Below are positions 33,495-46,451 of a stretch of DNA of 64,000 bases, one piece after another. Below the pieces are notes generated by a model that was not told the DNA's origin, searched no databases, and was given only the letters and a program-made list of their open reading frames with translations. Position 1 is the stretch's first letter, and each line of letters begins with the position of its first letter. The translations under genes were made by a program, and so were the position numbers. This DNA is from Hofstenia miamia (lineage: Eukaryota; Xenacoelomorpha; Acoela), in the NCBI GenBank assembly GCA_004352715.1, contig SCFE01000080.1, forward strand, positions 776,506-840,505. Direction: 5' to 3'.

Positions 33495-34792
33495 TGTAAC
33501 ATCCTCTACCAGGCATTATTACTATTTATCCCTTCCCAGATAACAATTTTGGTTGTTTTTACATTGTTTATAGTTGTTTCATANNNNNNNNNNNNNNNNN
33601 NNNNNNNNNNNNNNNNNNNNNNNNNNNNNNNNNNNNNNNNNNNNNNNNNNNNNNNNNNNNNNNNNNNNNNNNNNNNNNNNNNNNNNNNNNNNNNNNNNNN
33701 NNNNNNNNNNNNNNNNNNNNNNNNNNNNNNNNNNNNNNNNNNNNNNNNNNNNNNNNNNNNNNNNNNNNNNNNNNNNNNNNNNNNNNNNNNNNNNNNNNNN
33801 NNNNNNNNNNNNNNNNNNNNNNNNNNNNNNNNNNNNNNNNNNNNNNNNNNNNNNNNNNNNNNNNNNNNNNNNNNNNNNNNNNNNNNNNNNNNNNNNNNNN
33901 NNNNNNNNNNNNNNNNNNNNNNNNNNNNNNNNNNNNNNNNNNNNNNNNNNNNNNNNNNNNNNNNNNNNNNNNNNNNNNNNNNNNNNNNNNNNNNNNNNNN
34001 NNNNNNNNNNNNNNNNNNNNNNNNCTTGACAGTATCTCAAAGATAATGGTCTGTCCTTTGTTGGGCTTGTGTTTGTTTAAATGCAAAGTTTAAATAGCTT
34101 AGTAATATAAAATTTTATTTTTCATATAAAAGTAATGCTAAAACAATCATGTGACAACATAAAACAACGTTGTTACAACCTCAAAATGTTGCTGTTTCAT
34201 TCATAAAAAACAACCAAAAAGCAACCTAATGTGACGTTGTTGAAGCAACGTTGTTTTGACCAATGAAATGGTACCATTTCGATGTTAAAACAACGTTGTT
34301 TTTGACACATAAAACAACCACATAACAACCAAAAACAACGTTGTTTAGCCCTTAAATTGTTATCTGGGTTGTTACTGTATAACACTAGTCATATTTCTGC
34401 AGGTAGGGATTTACTTATTGCATGCTGCTTGGCTGTTGTTTCTGTTAACGTAAAGTAAACTAGAATTAACCATTCACTATTTAGGTGATAAAGCCATGTG
34501 GTAATCTATCCAATGATTGATGATGGGCATCTGCCTGAAGCTGATCTCCACATCCAGTTCACCACTTCCTTCAATGTTCCATTTGGTTGAGTGCCACACC
34601 TCAGCTCATTGATACAGTTTATGTGTACCCTATCCTAGCTCAGTGCATACTCAAGACATGACAAAATTTGACTTAAACTCTATTTTGTAAAAGTGTTTTA
34701 TCTCTTCACAACCTGACTAGTTACTAGCTGCTCATTTGATACTACATGTAGCCATTACCAAAATATATTGGCATTTCTAAATATATTAGTTT
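33495..34792 (-). repeat. 5' LTR of B2, interrupted by a MITE and cut at a single N
   Basis: Matches the LTR at 35268 on both sides of the MITE insertion (33535-34368). It stops at the single N at 34793 without reaching its outer end. Confidence 0.75.
33535..34368. mobile_element. MITE with CCCAGATAACAATTT terminal inverted repeats
   Basis: Both ends carry a perfect 15-bp inverted repeat. The LTR at 35268 shows the empty site (TATCTCTTGTTAC against TATCCCTT/element/TTGTTAC), implying a 2-bp TT target duplication. The 3' part has four AACAACGTTGTT-type palindromes. A 441-N gap covers the middle. No transposase is visible. Confidence 0.8.
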
Positions 34793-34793
34793 N

Positions 34794-35267
34794 TAAAATT
34801 ATTTCATTTAAATTATTGTGCAGTATTTTTGTTAACTTAAATGGTTATTGTTCAGAACCTGTTCTATTTACTCATATTAGTGTAGCATAATCCATCACAT
34901 AAGCTGCTGAAAACCAAGATCGAAAAAAGTAAAGAAAGAAAATAATTAAACTCAATTGAGCAACTTAAGTGATGAAATCTGCTAACCAAGATGTATAAAT
35001 CAAATATAAAAATGTATAAACAAGTACTTGCCAACAAATTAATTTGACAAAAATCTGAGGGCGAAATCGCTTCTTGTTACTTTTAGTAAACTAGGCAGAA
35101 GTGCCTTAATAATTCAAAATTCAAATCAACAAGTATAAATCAATTAGGTACATTGTAACAATTGTTGAAGTATATTCTTCAGAAAACTTATTTTGCTATT
35201 GAATACAGTTTGATTAACTCTTACAAATGTCTAACTAATGGTTCATGCTGAGTAGTGGTAAAGATCC
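34794..35267. other. Unassigned sequence between two LTRs
   Basis: Unrelated to LTR or element interior. It follows the single N at 34793 and ends at the LTR start TGTAACATCC. It may be flanking host DNA joined by the assembler. Confidence 0.5.
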
Positions 35268-36397
35268 TGTAACATCCTCTACCAGGCATTATCACTATTT
35301 ATCTCTTGTTACTGTATAACAATAGTCATATTTCTGCAGGTAGGGATTTACCTATTACATACTGCTTGGCTGTTGTTTCCATTAACGTAAAGTAAACTAG
35401 AATTAACCATTCACTATTTAGGTGATGAAGCCCTGTGGTAATCTATCCAATGATCAATGATTGCAATCTACCTGAAGCTGATCTCCACATCCAGTTTCAC
35501 CACTTCGTTCTTTGTTCCATTTGGTTGAGTGCCACACCTCAGCTCATTGATACAGTTTATGTGTACCCTATCCTAGCTCAGTGCATACTCAAGACATGAC
35601 AAAATTTGACTTAAACTCTATTTTGTAAAAGTGTTTTATCTCTTCACAACCTGACTAGTTACTAGCTGCTCATTTGATACTACATGTAGCCATTACCAAA
35701 ATATATTGGCATTTCTAAATATATTAGTTTTGAGCAGCTTCCTAACTTACATTTATAATTTAATACATGTACAGTCACTTTATTGGTCATTTATGGGTCA
35801 TTAATTTGGATCTAGAATAATATTAATATAATTCCTAAGTTTCAGTCATCCAACCATTTGTTGACAGTTAGTTATTTCAGTACATGTAGCAAGTGATCAC
35901 TAGTCAACTAATCAAGAGAAAACCCCTACACCTAACCTATGTGCACTTTCCCAGTCTGGCACAGGGACCCTTGAATCATTCTCTGTGATGGATCCAGACC
36001 ACTACTAAACACCACTTGATTAGCTCAACATTGTATTAAATATTCAAACCATTAAAGTAGAATAAAATTCTTTATCAATTGCTTACAATGTTTAGTTCCT
36101 ATTTATAGTAAATCCAGAAAAGTACCTGTTGATTCAAATTTAAACTTTTTGTCTGCCCAGATGGCAGCTAAAAATAATGGAAGCAACTTTGCCCCCTCGT
36201 TTTGTCAAAAGTATTTTTATTGACAGATACTAATCTCTCTTTTTGACGCATGTTATTTCTTGGTTGCATAATACAAATAAATCTAAATTAATCTAACTGA
36301 TCTAAATACAATATTTCTAATCATCATTTCTTCGATCTTATTCTCGCTTTGCTCAACATTTGCAGCTTATTTTTTATTTATCTTGGATGATGCTACA
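35268..36397 (-). repeat. Additional family B LTR, 1130 bp, complete
   Basis: TGTAACATCC...GATGCTACA on the plus strand, with proper TG...CA ends. The flanking 5-mers (GATCC and TTAAA) do not match, and no primer-binding site follows, so it is neither a clean solo LTR nor the start of a neighbouring element. Confidence 0.8.
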
Positions 36398-37393
36398 TTA
36401 AAGAAGCTTATAGAACTTCTTCATTCTTTCCTGATGCTACAATTCTGCAAAACCAAGTGAAGGCCTTTGGTATGTACTGATGTCAAACAAGTCTGCCACT
36501 GTAATCATAACCAAGTTTTTCATCACAAAAAATTAGTCCATCATTTTTTAAACTTTTCAATTGAATTTCCACTCAAGCATTCTGGAAAGACTGAAACTTC
36601 CCCTGTCTTGCTACCATGACTTTTCAAAGCATCTGAATCTTAGGTAGTAATAGCATTATCCAATGTTTCTTGCTTGTTTTGTGATACACACATTTCATCA
36701 ACAGTACTTTTAGTTCTTGAAATTTTCTACAAGCACTTCAAAATTTGAGATTGTCAAGAATGAAAAAAATACCAACATATTTTGATATTTCTTATTTGTC
36801 AAAAAATATATTATGACAAATAGCTTCAGACTTTCGATTTAACTACATGCTACATCTGCATCAGCTATTAATATTGTGATATTTGTGGGTTGTGAATGCA
36901 ACCTTCAGCTTTAGCTTGATATTCTATATCATCTCAGTGTTGAAATACAAGTAAATTTTACTTCAATTAGATTTCATAGCAAACATGAATACGTTATTGT
37001 ACTTCAAGTTTCTTATTTTCCAAATGGTTATTTATGTAAAAAAAACGCAAGAAACAATGTAGGTACATTCAGTACGGGGGTGTACTCGAGGGGCTAAGCA
37101 CACCCCTTTGTTATGTTTACACTAGTATTCGAGTTTTTGATTTTTTGTTGAAAATTTTAACTATCATAAAAATACAAAACTCAAGACAAGAGTCCCCTTG
37201 TTAATTCAGTAGTATAATTAAATGTTGCCGGCAAATGTGAAGACGTAAGACGGCTATTTTTCGGCATATCTTGATTAATATATTTTAAATAGACTAAGTG
37301 ATTAAAAAATCATCATCTGAAATTTCAGACGGACAAAACGCAAGATGGCAATGTTTAATGCGATTTAATTTATTTATAATGAATACGCATTCA
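36398..37393. other. No recognised features
   Basis: AT-rich; no supported frames or repeat ends. Confidence 0.5.
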
Positions 37394-38330
37394 TTATCTA
37401 TGATTAAAACGTAGGAGTCTTTTGTAAAAAATATTTAGTTGCTTGCTGGTGTTTACTTTGGACACGCGGTGGCTTTGAATTCTTTCACTTGAATATTCTA
37501 TTCTGTCTGGAATGCAGGACAAGAGGGAATTTAGCTGTCCAGAATATATTATTTTGTCATATAATTTCTTATCTGATCGTTTAATTTCCTGTGCAATCGG
37601 CGTTAATTCATATATTAGACCAAGTGGAACAGCTCTCCTCTGAACATATTCCATCTTTGTTAGCAGATACTTTCCTGCACCTCACCAAACACTTTCTCCA
37701 TACAGGGTTTTGGATTTCACAAGCGATTTGTAGTTTACTGATTTCAGACGGTGAGTAATTCAACCCGCGAAGTCGTAGTAACAGATTTCAGTATTTGCGC
37801 GTTTTAAAATTGAATTGACATGTCTCGCTATTCATGGTTTGTCGTCAAAAGGGATTCTGAGTATATTCACCTCTAACTCGCTCTTTATGCCCGCTATATT
37901 AGGGATAATAACAAGTTCACGTGACTTGGCGTTGTTTAGGCATAGGTTGCACTGCTCGTATTGTAGTTGAAAATATGCAACAATTTGCTCTGGGACATCG
38001 GGATGAGCTAAGTTACAAGGAATTATAGGATTGTTGTCATCTGCAAAGACAACAAGCTTAGCTGGGCCGCCTCAGATATCTAATTTGTCGCTGCACAATA
38101 GTACCTTGGACTACCAACACTGGCGCGGGGGGTTCCTTTTTTGGTTATTAAGTATCCGGAATCCTTGTCATAGAAGTCTGTATAATGTTTTGAGAAGTGC
38201 GAAAACTCTGTACGCAAATGATGATAAAACGATTTATTCCTTTGTGACGCGATATTCATTCCACGATACTAGTGTGAAAGATAGTATCAATGGCCTTTGT
38301 CATGTCCAAAGCCACTGTGCCCATTCTTAA
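37394..38330 (-). pseudogene. Non-LTR retrotransposon reverse transcriptase relic
   Basis: In sense (minus): VALDMTKAIDTI resembles the LDxxKAFDTV block, KLVVFADDNNPII gives the catalytic FADD box, LCLNNAKSREL follows as in LINE-type enzymes, and MEYVQRRAVPLGLIYELTP matches the C-terminal E-x-VQRRA segment. Several stops and frame changes occur, and the upstream endonuclease is absent. The plus-strand frame 38031-38330 is its shadow. The clade (Jockey/CR1-like) is an estimate. Confidence 0.75.
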
Positions 38331-38704
38331 GATAAAGATACCTTTAGCAATATACATTTAACAACTGAACTCCTATTATAATACATAGATTAAACAATTT
38401 GATATTTTCATGAGTCATATGTATTTCTATATTCGAATAGGAAGCCGACAATAATTTTCTACATAATTAAGCATCGCCGTAATTAATTTTCGGTTATTAA
38501 TCGCATAAAACACTTCTATCTTGCGACCATTTTGTCCGTCTTGAAGTTTGCAGAAAATTTGAGTCTTTTTTCAATCGTTTTGTCTACTTTTAAATTTATT
38601 AATCAAGATATGCCCAAAAATAGCTTAAAAAACAACCGTTTTCAATCCATCTTCCCGCGTCTTCACTTTCGTCAATGTTGCCTATGTGTTTATAATTTAT
38701 GATA

Positions 38705-38790
38705 TACCGTAAAACCTGTAATTGAAGGCCATGGCCTTTTAATTTTCAACCTCCTTGCTAGAGTGGCCTTCTATTACAGGTTTTACGGTA
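38705..38790. mobile_element. 86-bp foldback MITE
   Basis: ACCGTAAAACCTGTAAT and its inverse ATTACAGGTTTTACGGT enclose about 35 bases, including a second pairing between GAAGGCC and GGCCTTC. TA flanks both sides. Confidence 0.7.
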
Positions 38791-39358
38791 ATTAAGCTAT
38801 TTATATTTCTAATTTTCTTGCCACCTAAAGTGCAAAGTATATTCATTTAAGAAATTAATTCTGCATTTATGTTTACATATTGTATTTATTTATCAATTTT
38901 GTTTGTTTTTACAATATCGCACTGAACGGCCAGATTGATCTGCAGACACAATACCATAATTTTTTTCAAATATTTCACATGTATTACAAACTTCTCTTTT
39001 GCAACGGACAATACTAAATCCTAATTCTAATAAAAGTTTTCTTAAGCTAAAATATCAATTTCACTTCATCTCAAATTTGTTCGGTTGGCTGTCAAAACGC
39101 GACATTTATTAGAATCCGCTTATTTCGTATCCGGGTTTGATCACTTTGGAGAAAGTGTATATTTTTGAAATAATAACTTTATCCCATTGAGTCCACATTT
39201 GTGTAGTCTAAGGATTATGCAATTGCAAATCAGTTAAATATAATTTTGCACATAGTTAGCAATAAAAATACTGTCATTCGTTTTGAATGCTTAATTCTCA
39301 AAAAAATATATAAAAATTAATGAATTTTAAAATTTCAAAAACACCTACTACAGTTTTC

Positions 39359-39395
<37 letters not shown>

Positions 39396-39478
39396 TTATT
39401 TACTTTAAATTTGTTTAGTTAAATTGGTCCTCTGAACTAAATGGGGAAATAGTTTTTACTTAATGATTGGTAAATGCA
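38791..39478. other. Upstream region of the valyl-tRNA synthetase gene with (TA)n
   Basis: A (TA)n run occupies 39361-39390. No clear promoter motif can be assigned. Confidence 0.5.
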
Positions 39479-39729
39479 ATGCGATCTCTTTGTTTCCATC
39501 GATTATGCTCAAGAATAAATCATAAGGCTAAAATTCGGCGCTTAGAAAATCAACACAAAAAATTACTGCCAGATGTTAAACCGATTTCTCGTCCTTCGTG
39601 GACCTGGCTGGAAACCTCCGAACAAAACCCTAGTAATGAGTTCCCTAAAGCTTATGATTCAACGTTTTTCTCCAATGAAATTTATGCTCTCTGGGAGCAA
39701 AGCGACTGCTTTAAGCCCAATGTAAAAAA
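39479..39729 (+). CDS. VARS2: Valyl-tRNA synthetase, mitochondrial type, exon 1
   Basis: The enzyme attaches valine to tRNA-Val, with an editing domain that removes mischarged threonine. The visible 656 codons lie in seven exons whose phases all fit (2, 1, 0, 1, 0, 0, then 1). This exon starts at the ATG at 39479. The Arg/Lys-rich start (MRSLCFHRLCSRINHKAKIR) without acidic residues suits mitochondrial import, and the GST-like extension of the cytosolic vertebrate enzyme is absent. The end (FFSNEIYALWEQSDCFKP) is the usual class I ValRS lead-in. The donor is GTAAGT. Whether one gene serves cytosol and mitochondria cannot be told. The C-terminal tRNA-binding region was not found before the window ends. 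Confidence 0.9.
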
Positions 39730-40263
39730 GTAAGTGTTCTTTATTTGTTAATCTTTTTAGGTTTAATAGTTTTCATTGGTAAAAGAAGCTTTTTTGCTTA
39801 ATTTCATATTATTCTAGTTAGTAGTAGCGAAATGCCAAACAATCCTTTTAGATATTTATAAACACTGAGTACAGTAGTGAATATAAAATGACTCAATGTA
39901 TGGTAGAAAAATGTTTTAATAATATTGCAATGATTTGACATTTTTTGAAGTTTACAAAATCTATACTTGTGTATTGACGAGATTTCTCACCTCTAGGTTA
40001 GTGTGTTCAACTGAAATTTAGTATACTGAAACGAATTAATCAGACAGAAACTGAATATATTGTTTCTATTTCTAGATAGTCAGTTTATGGCAATCAAAAT
40101 GTAAATATGTAGAGTGCTCTCGTGGAAACGCATTTTGTTCATTAAATTTATATGAATTATTGTTTAATATATTAATATCTTTAATATCTCACTATGTAAC
40201 ATTAGCAATAACGAATTAGTATACAAAGTAATGATATAAAGCAAATTTGCGAATTCCGTCTAG

Positions 40264-40532
40264 GAATGGTTTGTCTCCGTTCAGCATGGTTTTGCCTCCG
40301 CCTAATGTTACCGGAAGTTTGCATCTAGGACATGCATTGACAGTAGCTATCGAAGACGCGATCATTCGGCACAAACGGATGCTTGGTCATTCAGTTAATT
40401 ATATCCCTGGTGCGGATCATGCTGGCATTGCTACTCAAGTGAAAGTTGAAAAACGCTTGGCAGTGAAGGGTCACACACGTTTTACTTTGGGAAGAGAGGT
40501 GTTTGCAGAAGAATTATCAAATTGGCGTAAAG
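40264..40532 (+). CDS. VARS2: Valyl-tRNA synthetase exon 2 (HIGH motif)
   Basis: Codes for MVLPPPNVTGSLHLGHAL, with the class I HIGH signature as HLGH (residues 104-107), then YIPGADHAGIATQVKVEK, which forms the aminoacyl-adenylate site. Acceptor CCGTCTAG, donor GTAGCT. Phase 2 in, phase 1 out. Confidence 0.95.
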
Positions 40533-41618
40533 GTAGCTATTCATTTTTATTTGTATCAAAAGATCAAAATTTCGAATTTTCTTCTGAGTAAAACAGAAGA
40601 TACATGAGTGAACTTTTCCTTCATGAACAATTACATCTGAACTAATACATACGTTTTGCGAAAATCACTGGTATCTTAATTTTGGTAACGGTAAACTTAA
40701 ATAAATTTCTAAATTTAAGCAATGGTATTGCTCATGGCAACCTCTATCGTATTTTGTATTAACGTAAAAATTATCTTTCTAAGCTTTAAGAATTTTTTGA
40801 GTGATACTATAAAGCAAAAGTATTTGATTTAATATTTATTTTTATAGGTCAATATTTAGCGATATATTTCTATTGTTTAAATTCATTTCTTTTTCAGAAA
40901 CAATATATTTATTTAAGACTACACAAATATGTTGTAATATTACATATTTTGTGTAAACTTACTTCTTAAATTTTCAAATGTTTGGAAATCATGTTTCATG
41001 TTCATCATCCAACTATTTGACAGATTTGGCTACAAATTATCAAAAAAATAAGAGAAAATTCTAGGAAACTTTATAAGTTATTTAAATATATATTAGTATT
41101 TAAACTGTAATGTTGTGAGCCACATGTTAATCTAAAGAGGTTACCGTCATTTTAAAAAGCCTTAAACTTGCAATTCTTTCTTCAAAATTTCCCCTATGGG
41201 TTATATTTATTGATTTCAATTAATTTTCCTCAAATTCAATAATTCAATCAAATCAGGCTTTATAAAATTTCTGAATATATTAAACACATGTACAAATTGT
41301 GAAATTTGATTGCAATGTTTAATTCTAAAAAAATTGGGGATCCCTTTATACTTAACGTAAAGCTCTACAATTTTGACTAATCTCACCAAATAGCAAAATG
41401 CAGAATGTAGAAATGTAAAATTATGTTTTCCTTTAATAAATTGCAATTAGTGGACACACGACTCAAAAATCAAATTTATTTCTCAAACATGTGCTTTGAG
41501 AGTGATTAATTGCGCTGAAGTGTGTGGAAATCAACTGCTGTTTGTGACCAATGCTGATTTTGTATTTTTGCTTTGAAAATTGAAAAACTATTTTCTCAAT
41601 TTAGTTTCAATGATTTAG

Positions 41619-41962
41619 AGCATCAGAAAAGAATTGAGTCTCAGTTGCGTCGTATGGGGGCTTCTCTCAATTGGGATCAGTTTGCATTTACATTAGATGA
41701 TAAATTTTCTCGCGCGGTTACAGAAGCATTTTGTCGACTTCATTCTACAGGGCTTATCAGTCAGAAGAAAGTGTTCATTAATTGGTCACCATCTCTACAA
41801 TCAGTTATCAGTGATATAGAAGTGAACTATACACCAGTTGGAGGTGCCAACCAAACTAAATTGAATTTACCTGGATATGAAAAGCCTGTTCGCGGATTTG
41901 GTCTTCATTACACTATTAAATATCATCTAGTTGATTCGAATAATGAGCTTAAATGCATTGAG
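41619..41962 (+). CDS. VARS2: Valyl-tRNA synthetase exon 3
   Basis: Reads RIESQLRRMGASLNWDQF, then VTEAFCRLHSTGLISQKK and NWSPSLQSVISDIEV, the standard run into the editing insertion. Acceptor GATTTAG at 41618. The donor is a weak GTTAAA, chosen because it restores the E-V-x-TTRPET context and phase 0. Confidence 0.85.
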
Positions 41963-42390
41963 GTTAAATTTGTATGCCCTATACATAATAAAACAGTTTT
42001 TCTTTAAACGGTCGTCTCTATAATAGAAATGAAATGCTAGTGTTATCAAAAATTAGTACTAAGACTACATCCATATATTAGTTTTCCTTTATTGCTTTGG
42101 TCTTGCGAGTGACATAACTTTGACCTGAGTTTACAACGAATTCCGCATTACCAGTTTCTTAAATGTATTTTTGTTTCAGATTATGTTGAATTACCCATGG
42201 GGCTTTGACATTAATTCAAACGTAGCGTGACAATCGTGTGAGTTTCATTAATAACAACATTGGGTACGTTTTGGTGTCCTTTGGCCGATTACTGCATCGT
42301 GCCCAATTAATTTTTTTACTTAATCTTAGGTATCTGTAAATATGTTTACAATTTACATTATTAAGGTATGGATAAGATTCCCTTTTATAG

Positions 42391-42730
42391 GTTATGACGA
42401 CCAGACCCGAGACCATGTTTGGAGACGTCGCAATTGCTGTTCATCCAAATGACATCAGATATTCGTCCGTTATTGGAAAAACAGTTATTAATCCTTCCAA
42501 TAATAAGCATCTGCCAATTATTGGCGACGAATTAGTAGATCCCGAGTTTGGAACTGGTGCTGTAAAGGTCACCCCTGCTCATGACCCACTGGATTATGAT
42601 ATTGGTGAATCACACAACTTAGAATGCATTAAAGTTATTGATGATGAAGGAAACCTTACAGTTGGTGAATTTATAGGCTTGCCCCGTTTTACTGTTAGAC
42701 GTTTGTTAATTAACAAATTGGATCAAACAG
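42391..42730 (+). CDS. VARS2: Valyl-tRNA synthetase exon 4 (editing domain)
   Basis: VMTTRPETMFGDVAIAVHP and FGTGAVKVTPAHDPLDYDIG are the CP1 editing-site signatures that discriminate against threonyl products. Acceptor CTTTTATAG, donor GTTTGC, phase 0 in and 1 out. Confidence 0.95.
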
Positions 42731-43529
42731 GTTTGCATTTTATTTTGTTGACTTGTATAAACGGTGGTTTGGTGGTGCTTAAAAAAATAAATAATTTTTT
42801 ATCACAAAAGGTTAGTCTTAAAAAGTTTAGAAAAAGTTAGTGAATTTTGGGATTACTTTTGCGTACTTTTGTGTATAAATAATGCGTTTCTTTAATAGAG
42901 AGTACAACTTATGTGATTTTTATGCCGAATTTCGGCTGCAGAGTAGTTTATTGAAATGATTTACGCTGTTATATTTACAGAAATTCAGATAAATTCTGGC
43001 TTGCATATGGAAATGCGATTCTCATCCATTCCATTGCCACAACTATTTTGAAAACATTTTCCATTAATTTTCATAACTTTTACGACTAGTTGTTAGGGCA
43101 AGACCAGAATTGTACTGGTTGTATTCCTTCTTTTTAAGCATTTCTCTTTTTATAGATTGATGTCATATTGAAGTTTTTTTAACATATCAGTGAATTTATT
43201 TCAGATTAAATTTTGTTCGAATGTCTCGTAGAGATGATATGTGAACTCTTGAACTTTTTAGTAAACTCAATTGATTAATTTAAGTGTAAGATAATAAATT
43301 GATTTGGTAACTAGTTTCGGCAGCATTGATGCAAGCTTTAATATTTGTTGAATTTTTTCCTTCAACAAAATATTGGAAAAAATATCGTCCCAGTTTTAAA
43401 GAGTAATTTTTATCCAATATTCTGAAAGCAATTTTTCATTTCTGAATTCTTGTTGTGTAACAACAATTTTGCTAGCTTTTTCCAAGTTTCGCAAGTAAAT
43501 TGGAATTTTTGAAACATCACTTTGATTAG

Positions 43530-43819
43530 GTCATCTTGTAAGTTCGGAATCGCTACCTCACAGTATTCCAGTTTGCTCAAGAAGTGGTGACGTAATCGAG
43601 TCCAAATTAATGGCACAGTGGTTTCTTGACTGCAAGGAAATGGCTGACAAAGTTCTTGCTTCTTTTGACAAATTGAACGTGGTTCCGTCATCTGCAGCTT
43701 CTCGTCTCACCACTTGGCTAAAAAATGTTCAGCCGTGGTGTATTTCACGACAACTATGGTGGGGACATAAAATTCCTTTGTATAAAGTAACCATTGATGG
43801 TCAAGAACTGGTGGGAAAG
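43530..43819 (+). CDS. VARS2: Valyl-tRNA synthetase exon 5
   Basis: Codes for IPVCSRSGDVIESKLMAQWF and WCISRQLWWGHKIPLY, the return from the editing domain to the Rossmann fold. Acceptor TGATTAG, donor GTATTT. Phase 1 in, 0 out. Confidence 0.95.
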
Positions 43820-44619
43820 GTATTTTTTCTTTTAAACCTTGATATTCATGTGTAACCTATTACCTTTAATTGCATAAAATTTAGGCAATAGAGTCAATAG
43901 TTGGCTCAAATTCGTTTTTTTATTTATACGTGCAGCTATGGGCAAAGTAATGTTTATTTATTTAGACGTATTTCTATTCGGTATTCTACGTAATCATTAA
44001 TTAATAATCGAATTTAAAGAGCTAAGTAATTACCGTTGAATCCCCTTCACTTTATAGTTCCGACTCATAAACGCCAATGGATTCTGGCCATCATCCTGGC
44101 ATAGGCTGTTCGAGCTGGGCTTGGTCCAATTCATTGCAAAAAAGACCTATCTTGTCTACTTACTGTTCAAAAGTTCATCTTGTTGAACGCAAATGCATTG
44201 ATTGCTATAGAATTTTTAAACAATAAAAGATGAAATTTTAAACTAATAACTTGTAATTTTCTAAAAGTTAATTTTAGTTTAGTGTGTAGATTTTATTTTT
44301 AATTTCTAACACACAACATTTATTTTGTAAACCGCAAAAATGAAGAAATGTTATTGACAAAGATAATAATAATTTTCCTAAACTGCATCGTATTCCAATT
44401 GGTTTAAATTGGGCGAGCCCGGATTTGGATTAGGCTTTGCCTGCGCCTAAGATCTTGCGTTTAGGAATATCACGTATTGTGATATTGATTTTTTTCTATG
44501 CAAAACACTTGATTCGCCGTTTTATCCAAAACAAAAATTAAAGCGTGTTCTTTCCTTGAAATTAATTTTTTCTGCTTTTCATTTAATTGCTCAAAGTATT
44601 ATTTTCAATAATTCTTTAG

Positions 44620-44844
44620 CATTGTTGGATTCATGGACGTTCATTTGCCGATGCCCACGAAGAGGCTTCTATTCTTTATAATATGCCTGTTGAAGATATT
44701 CAGCTAGAACAAAGTTCCGATGTATTAGACACATGGTTTTCTTCAGCTTTGTATCCGTTCGCTGTTCATGGTTGGCCAGACTTAACATCTTCCGATTATC
44801 CCCTTAGTATCATGGAAACTGGTAACGATATCCTGCATTTTTGG
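44620..44844 (+). CDS. VARS2: Valyl-tRNA synthetase exon 6
   Basis: Codes for [20 protein letters not shown] and TGNDILHFW, conserved active-site strands. Acceptor TTCTTTAG, donor GTACTT, phase 0. Next comes a 9.7-kb intron. Confidence 0.95.
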
Positions 44845-45281
44845 GTACTTATGTTTAATCATGTTATATATATACATAAACATATACGAAATCTAGAGCC
44901 TTTGTCCATAATTGGTGTTCTTGACTGAAAAATCTTTTACTGGAGAGTATGCAACACAAATTGTCATGTTGCAAAATATTTTTCAGTATTCAATGAACCT
45001 GAACACCTCCTTGTCTGTGCGAAAAAGTTTACTTCTCCGCTAAAATGTTTTTATTTGAACAACTTTCTGACATTGTTAAACAATCAAGAAGTTTTCTTTC
45101 CCCTTTCGTAGAATATGGTCGCACATGGAGTGCACTGAATCTGGTTTTATTTATAACTGCAAAATTTATCTAATTTTCTTAAAAAATTGTCGTTGTGGTA
45201 ATGTGATTACTTGATGGAATTGCATCCTAAAATTGCTACAATCTGTTCCCCGGAAGTTCGTTTAAACTCTTGAGTTTCAAG

Positions 45282-45546
45282 TTATATATATATATATATA
45301 TATATATATATNNNNNNNNNNNNNNNNNNNNNNNNNNNNNNNNNNNNNNNNNNNNNNNNNNNNNNNNNNNNNNNNNNNNNNNNNNNNNNNNNNNNNNNNN
45401 NNNNNNNNNNNNNNNNNNNNNNNNNNNNNNNNNNNNNNNNNNNNNNNNNNNNNNNNNNNNNNNNNNNNNNNNNNNNNNNNNNNNNNNNNNNNNNNNNNNN
45501 NNNNNNNNNNNNNNNNNNNNNNNNNNNNNNNNNNNNNNNNNNNNNN

Positions 45547-45577
<31 letters not shown>
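45282..45577. repeat. (TA)n microsatellite spanning a 235-bp gap
   Basis: TA runs on both sides of the N block 45312-45546, inside intron 6. Confidence 0.95.
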
Positions 45578-45580
<3 letters not shown>

Positions 45581-46451
45581 CTGGAACCAATATAATGTAA
45601 TTTTACAAAGCGATTTAAAATTTATAACAGCATTTTTTTGAGATAACAATCTATTAATGTGTTTATATCTTTAGTAAGCAGTTTGAGACTATACATTGCA
45701 AATAAATCAGACTGATGCTCATATGCCAAGCAGCTAATGAGGAAGTATATGGAAATTACATGTAGATGTTCGATCTTGTACAGAATCGTTATTTATTCGT
45801 CATTGTATATAAACTTCTTACGACACAGTATTGTAAATGAGTTTTAATAATTCAACCGGAAATTTAACTTCACAGCATCCAACTCTGAAATAAATTGTAA
45901 AAATGAAGTTTTCGTATTTTAATGCAAATAGTGAAAAATGAAACACACAAAAGTATCTTATCTTTTATATGTTTCTGAATGTTTTTTTGTCTGGCGAAAT
46001 AGTAGAATGTTAAGTTGATTGTAATTTGCTATTTGTTCAAAAAAATATTAATAAGCTTATTTTGCATTATGGCTATACCATAAAATGGCATTCCTCATTT
46101 TTTAAAATAATAATAGAAGTTAACTTAAATATATATAGACATTGATGTCTATGATTATAAGTCTATTTTTTTCATGCAATTTTTTTTACTGGAAAATAGC
46201 AGCATCATGTAAGTGCAATGATTTAAACGATATTCAGATATTAATCCTCTATTTTTGCCTTGAAATTGTGTTATTATCTTGACTAATAACAATAAAGGCA
46301 CATAGCAATAATGTCACTTGAGTTTGCATATGCTATGTTAATATGAGAAGTTTCTTCGTTTGCGCGCAAATGATTTTCATAATTTGTTTACTTTTCTAGC
46401 TACTTGAGAAATCGCGATTTTAAAAGTTGTATCGTTTGCGCGCGGCCTTAA

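Larger units (their letters stand above)
24453..34792 (-). mobile_element. Family B Ty3/gypsy element, structurally complete but decayed (copy B2)
   Basis: Sense direction is minus. In order: 5' LTR (34792 to 33495, interrupted by a MITE), primer-binding site, gag with zinc knuckle, pol (protease region, reverse transcriptase, RNase H, integrase), third ORF, polypurine tract (25661-25677), and 3' LTR (25660 down to about 24453). The order RT, RNase H, integrase places it in Ty3/gypsy (Metaviridae). Many stops and frameshifts make it inactive. Gaps at 26225-26236, 33151-33263 and 33584-34024 fall inside. Confidence 0.85.

Noticed and set aside
35268-36397. Clean solo LTR
   Set aside because: Flanking 5-bp sequences differ, so there is no target duplication.
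38031-38330. 99-codon plus-strand frame
   Set aside because: Shadow of the non-LTR reverse transcriptase relic on the minus strand.
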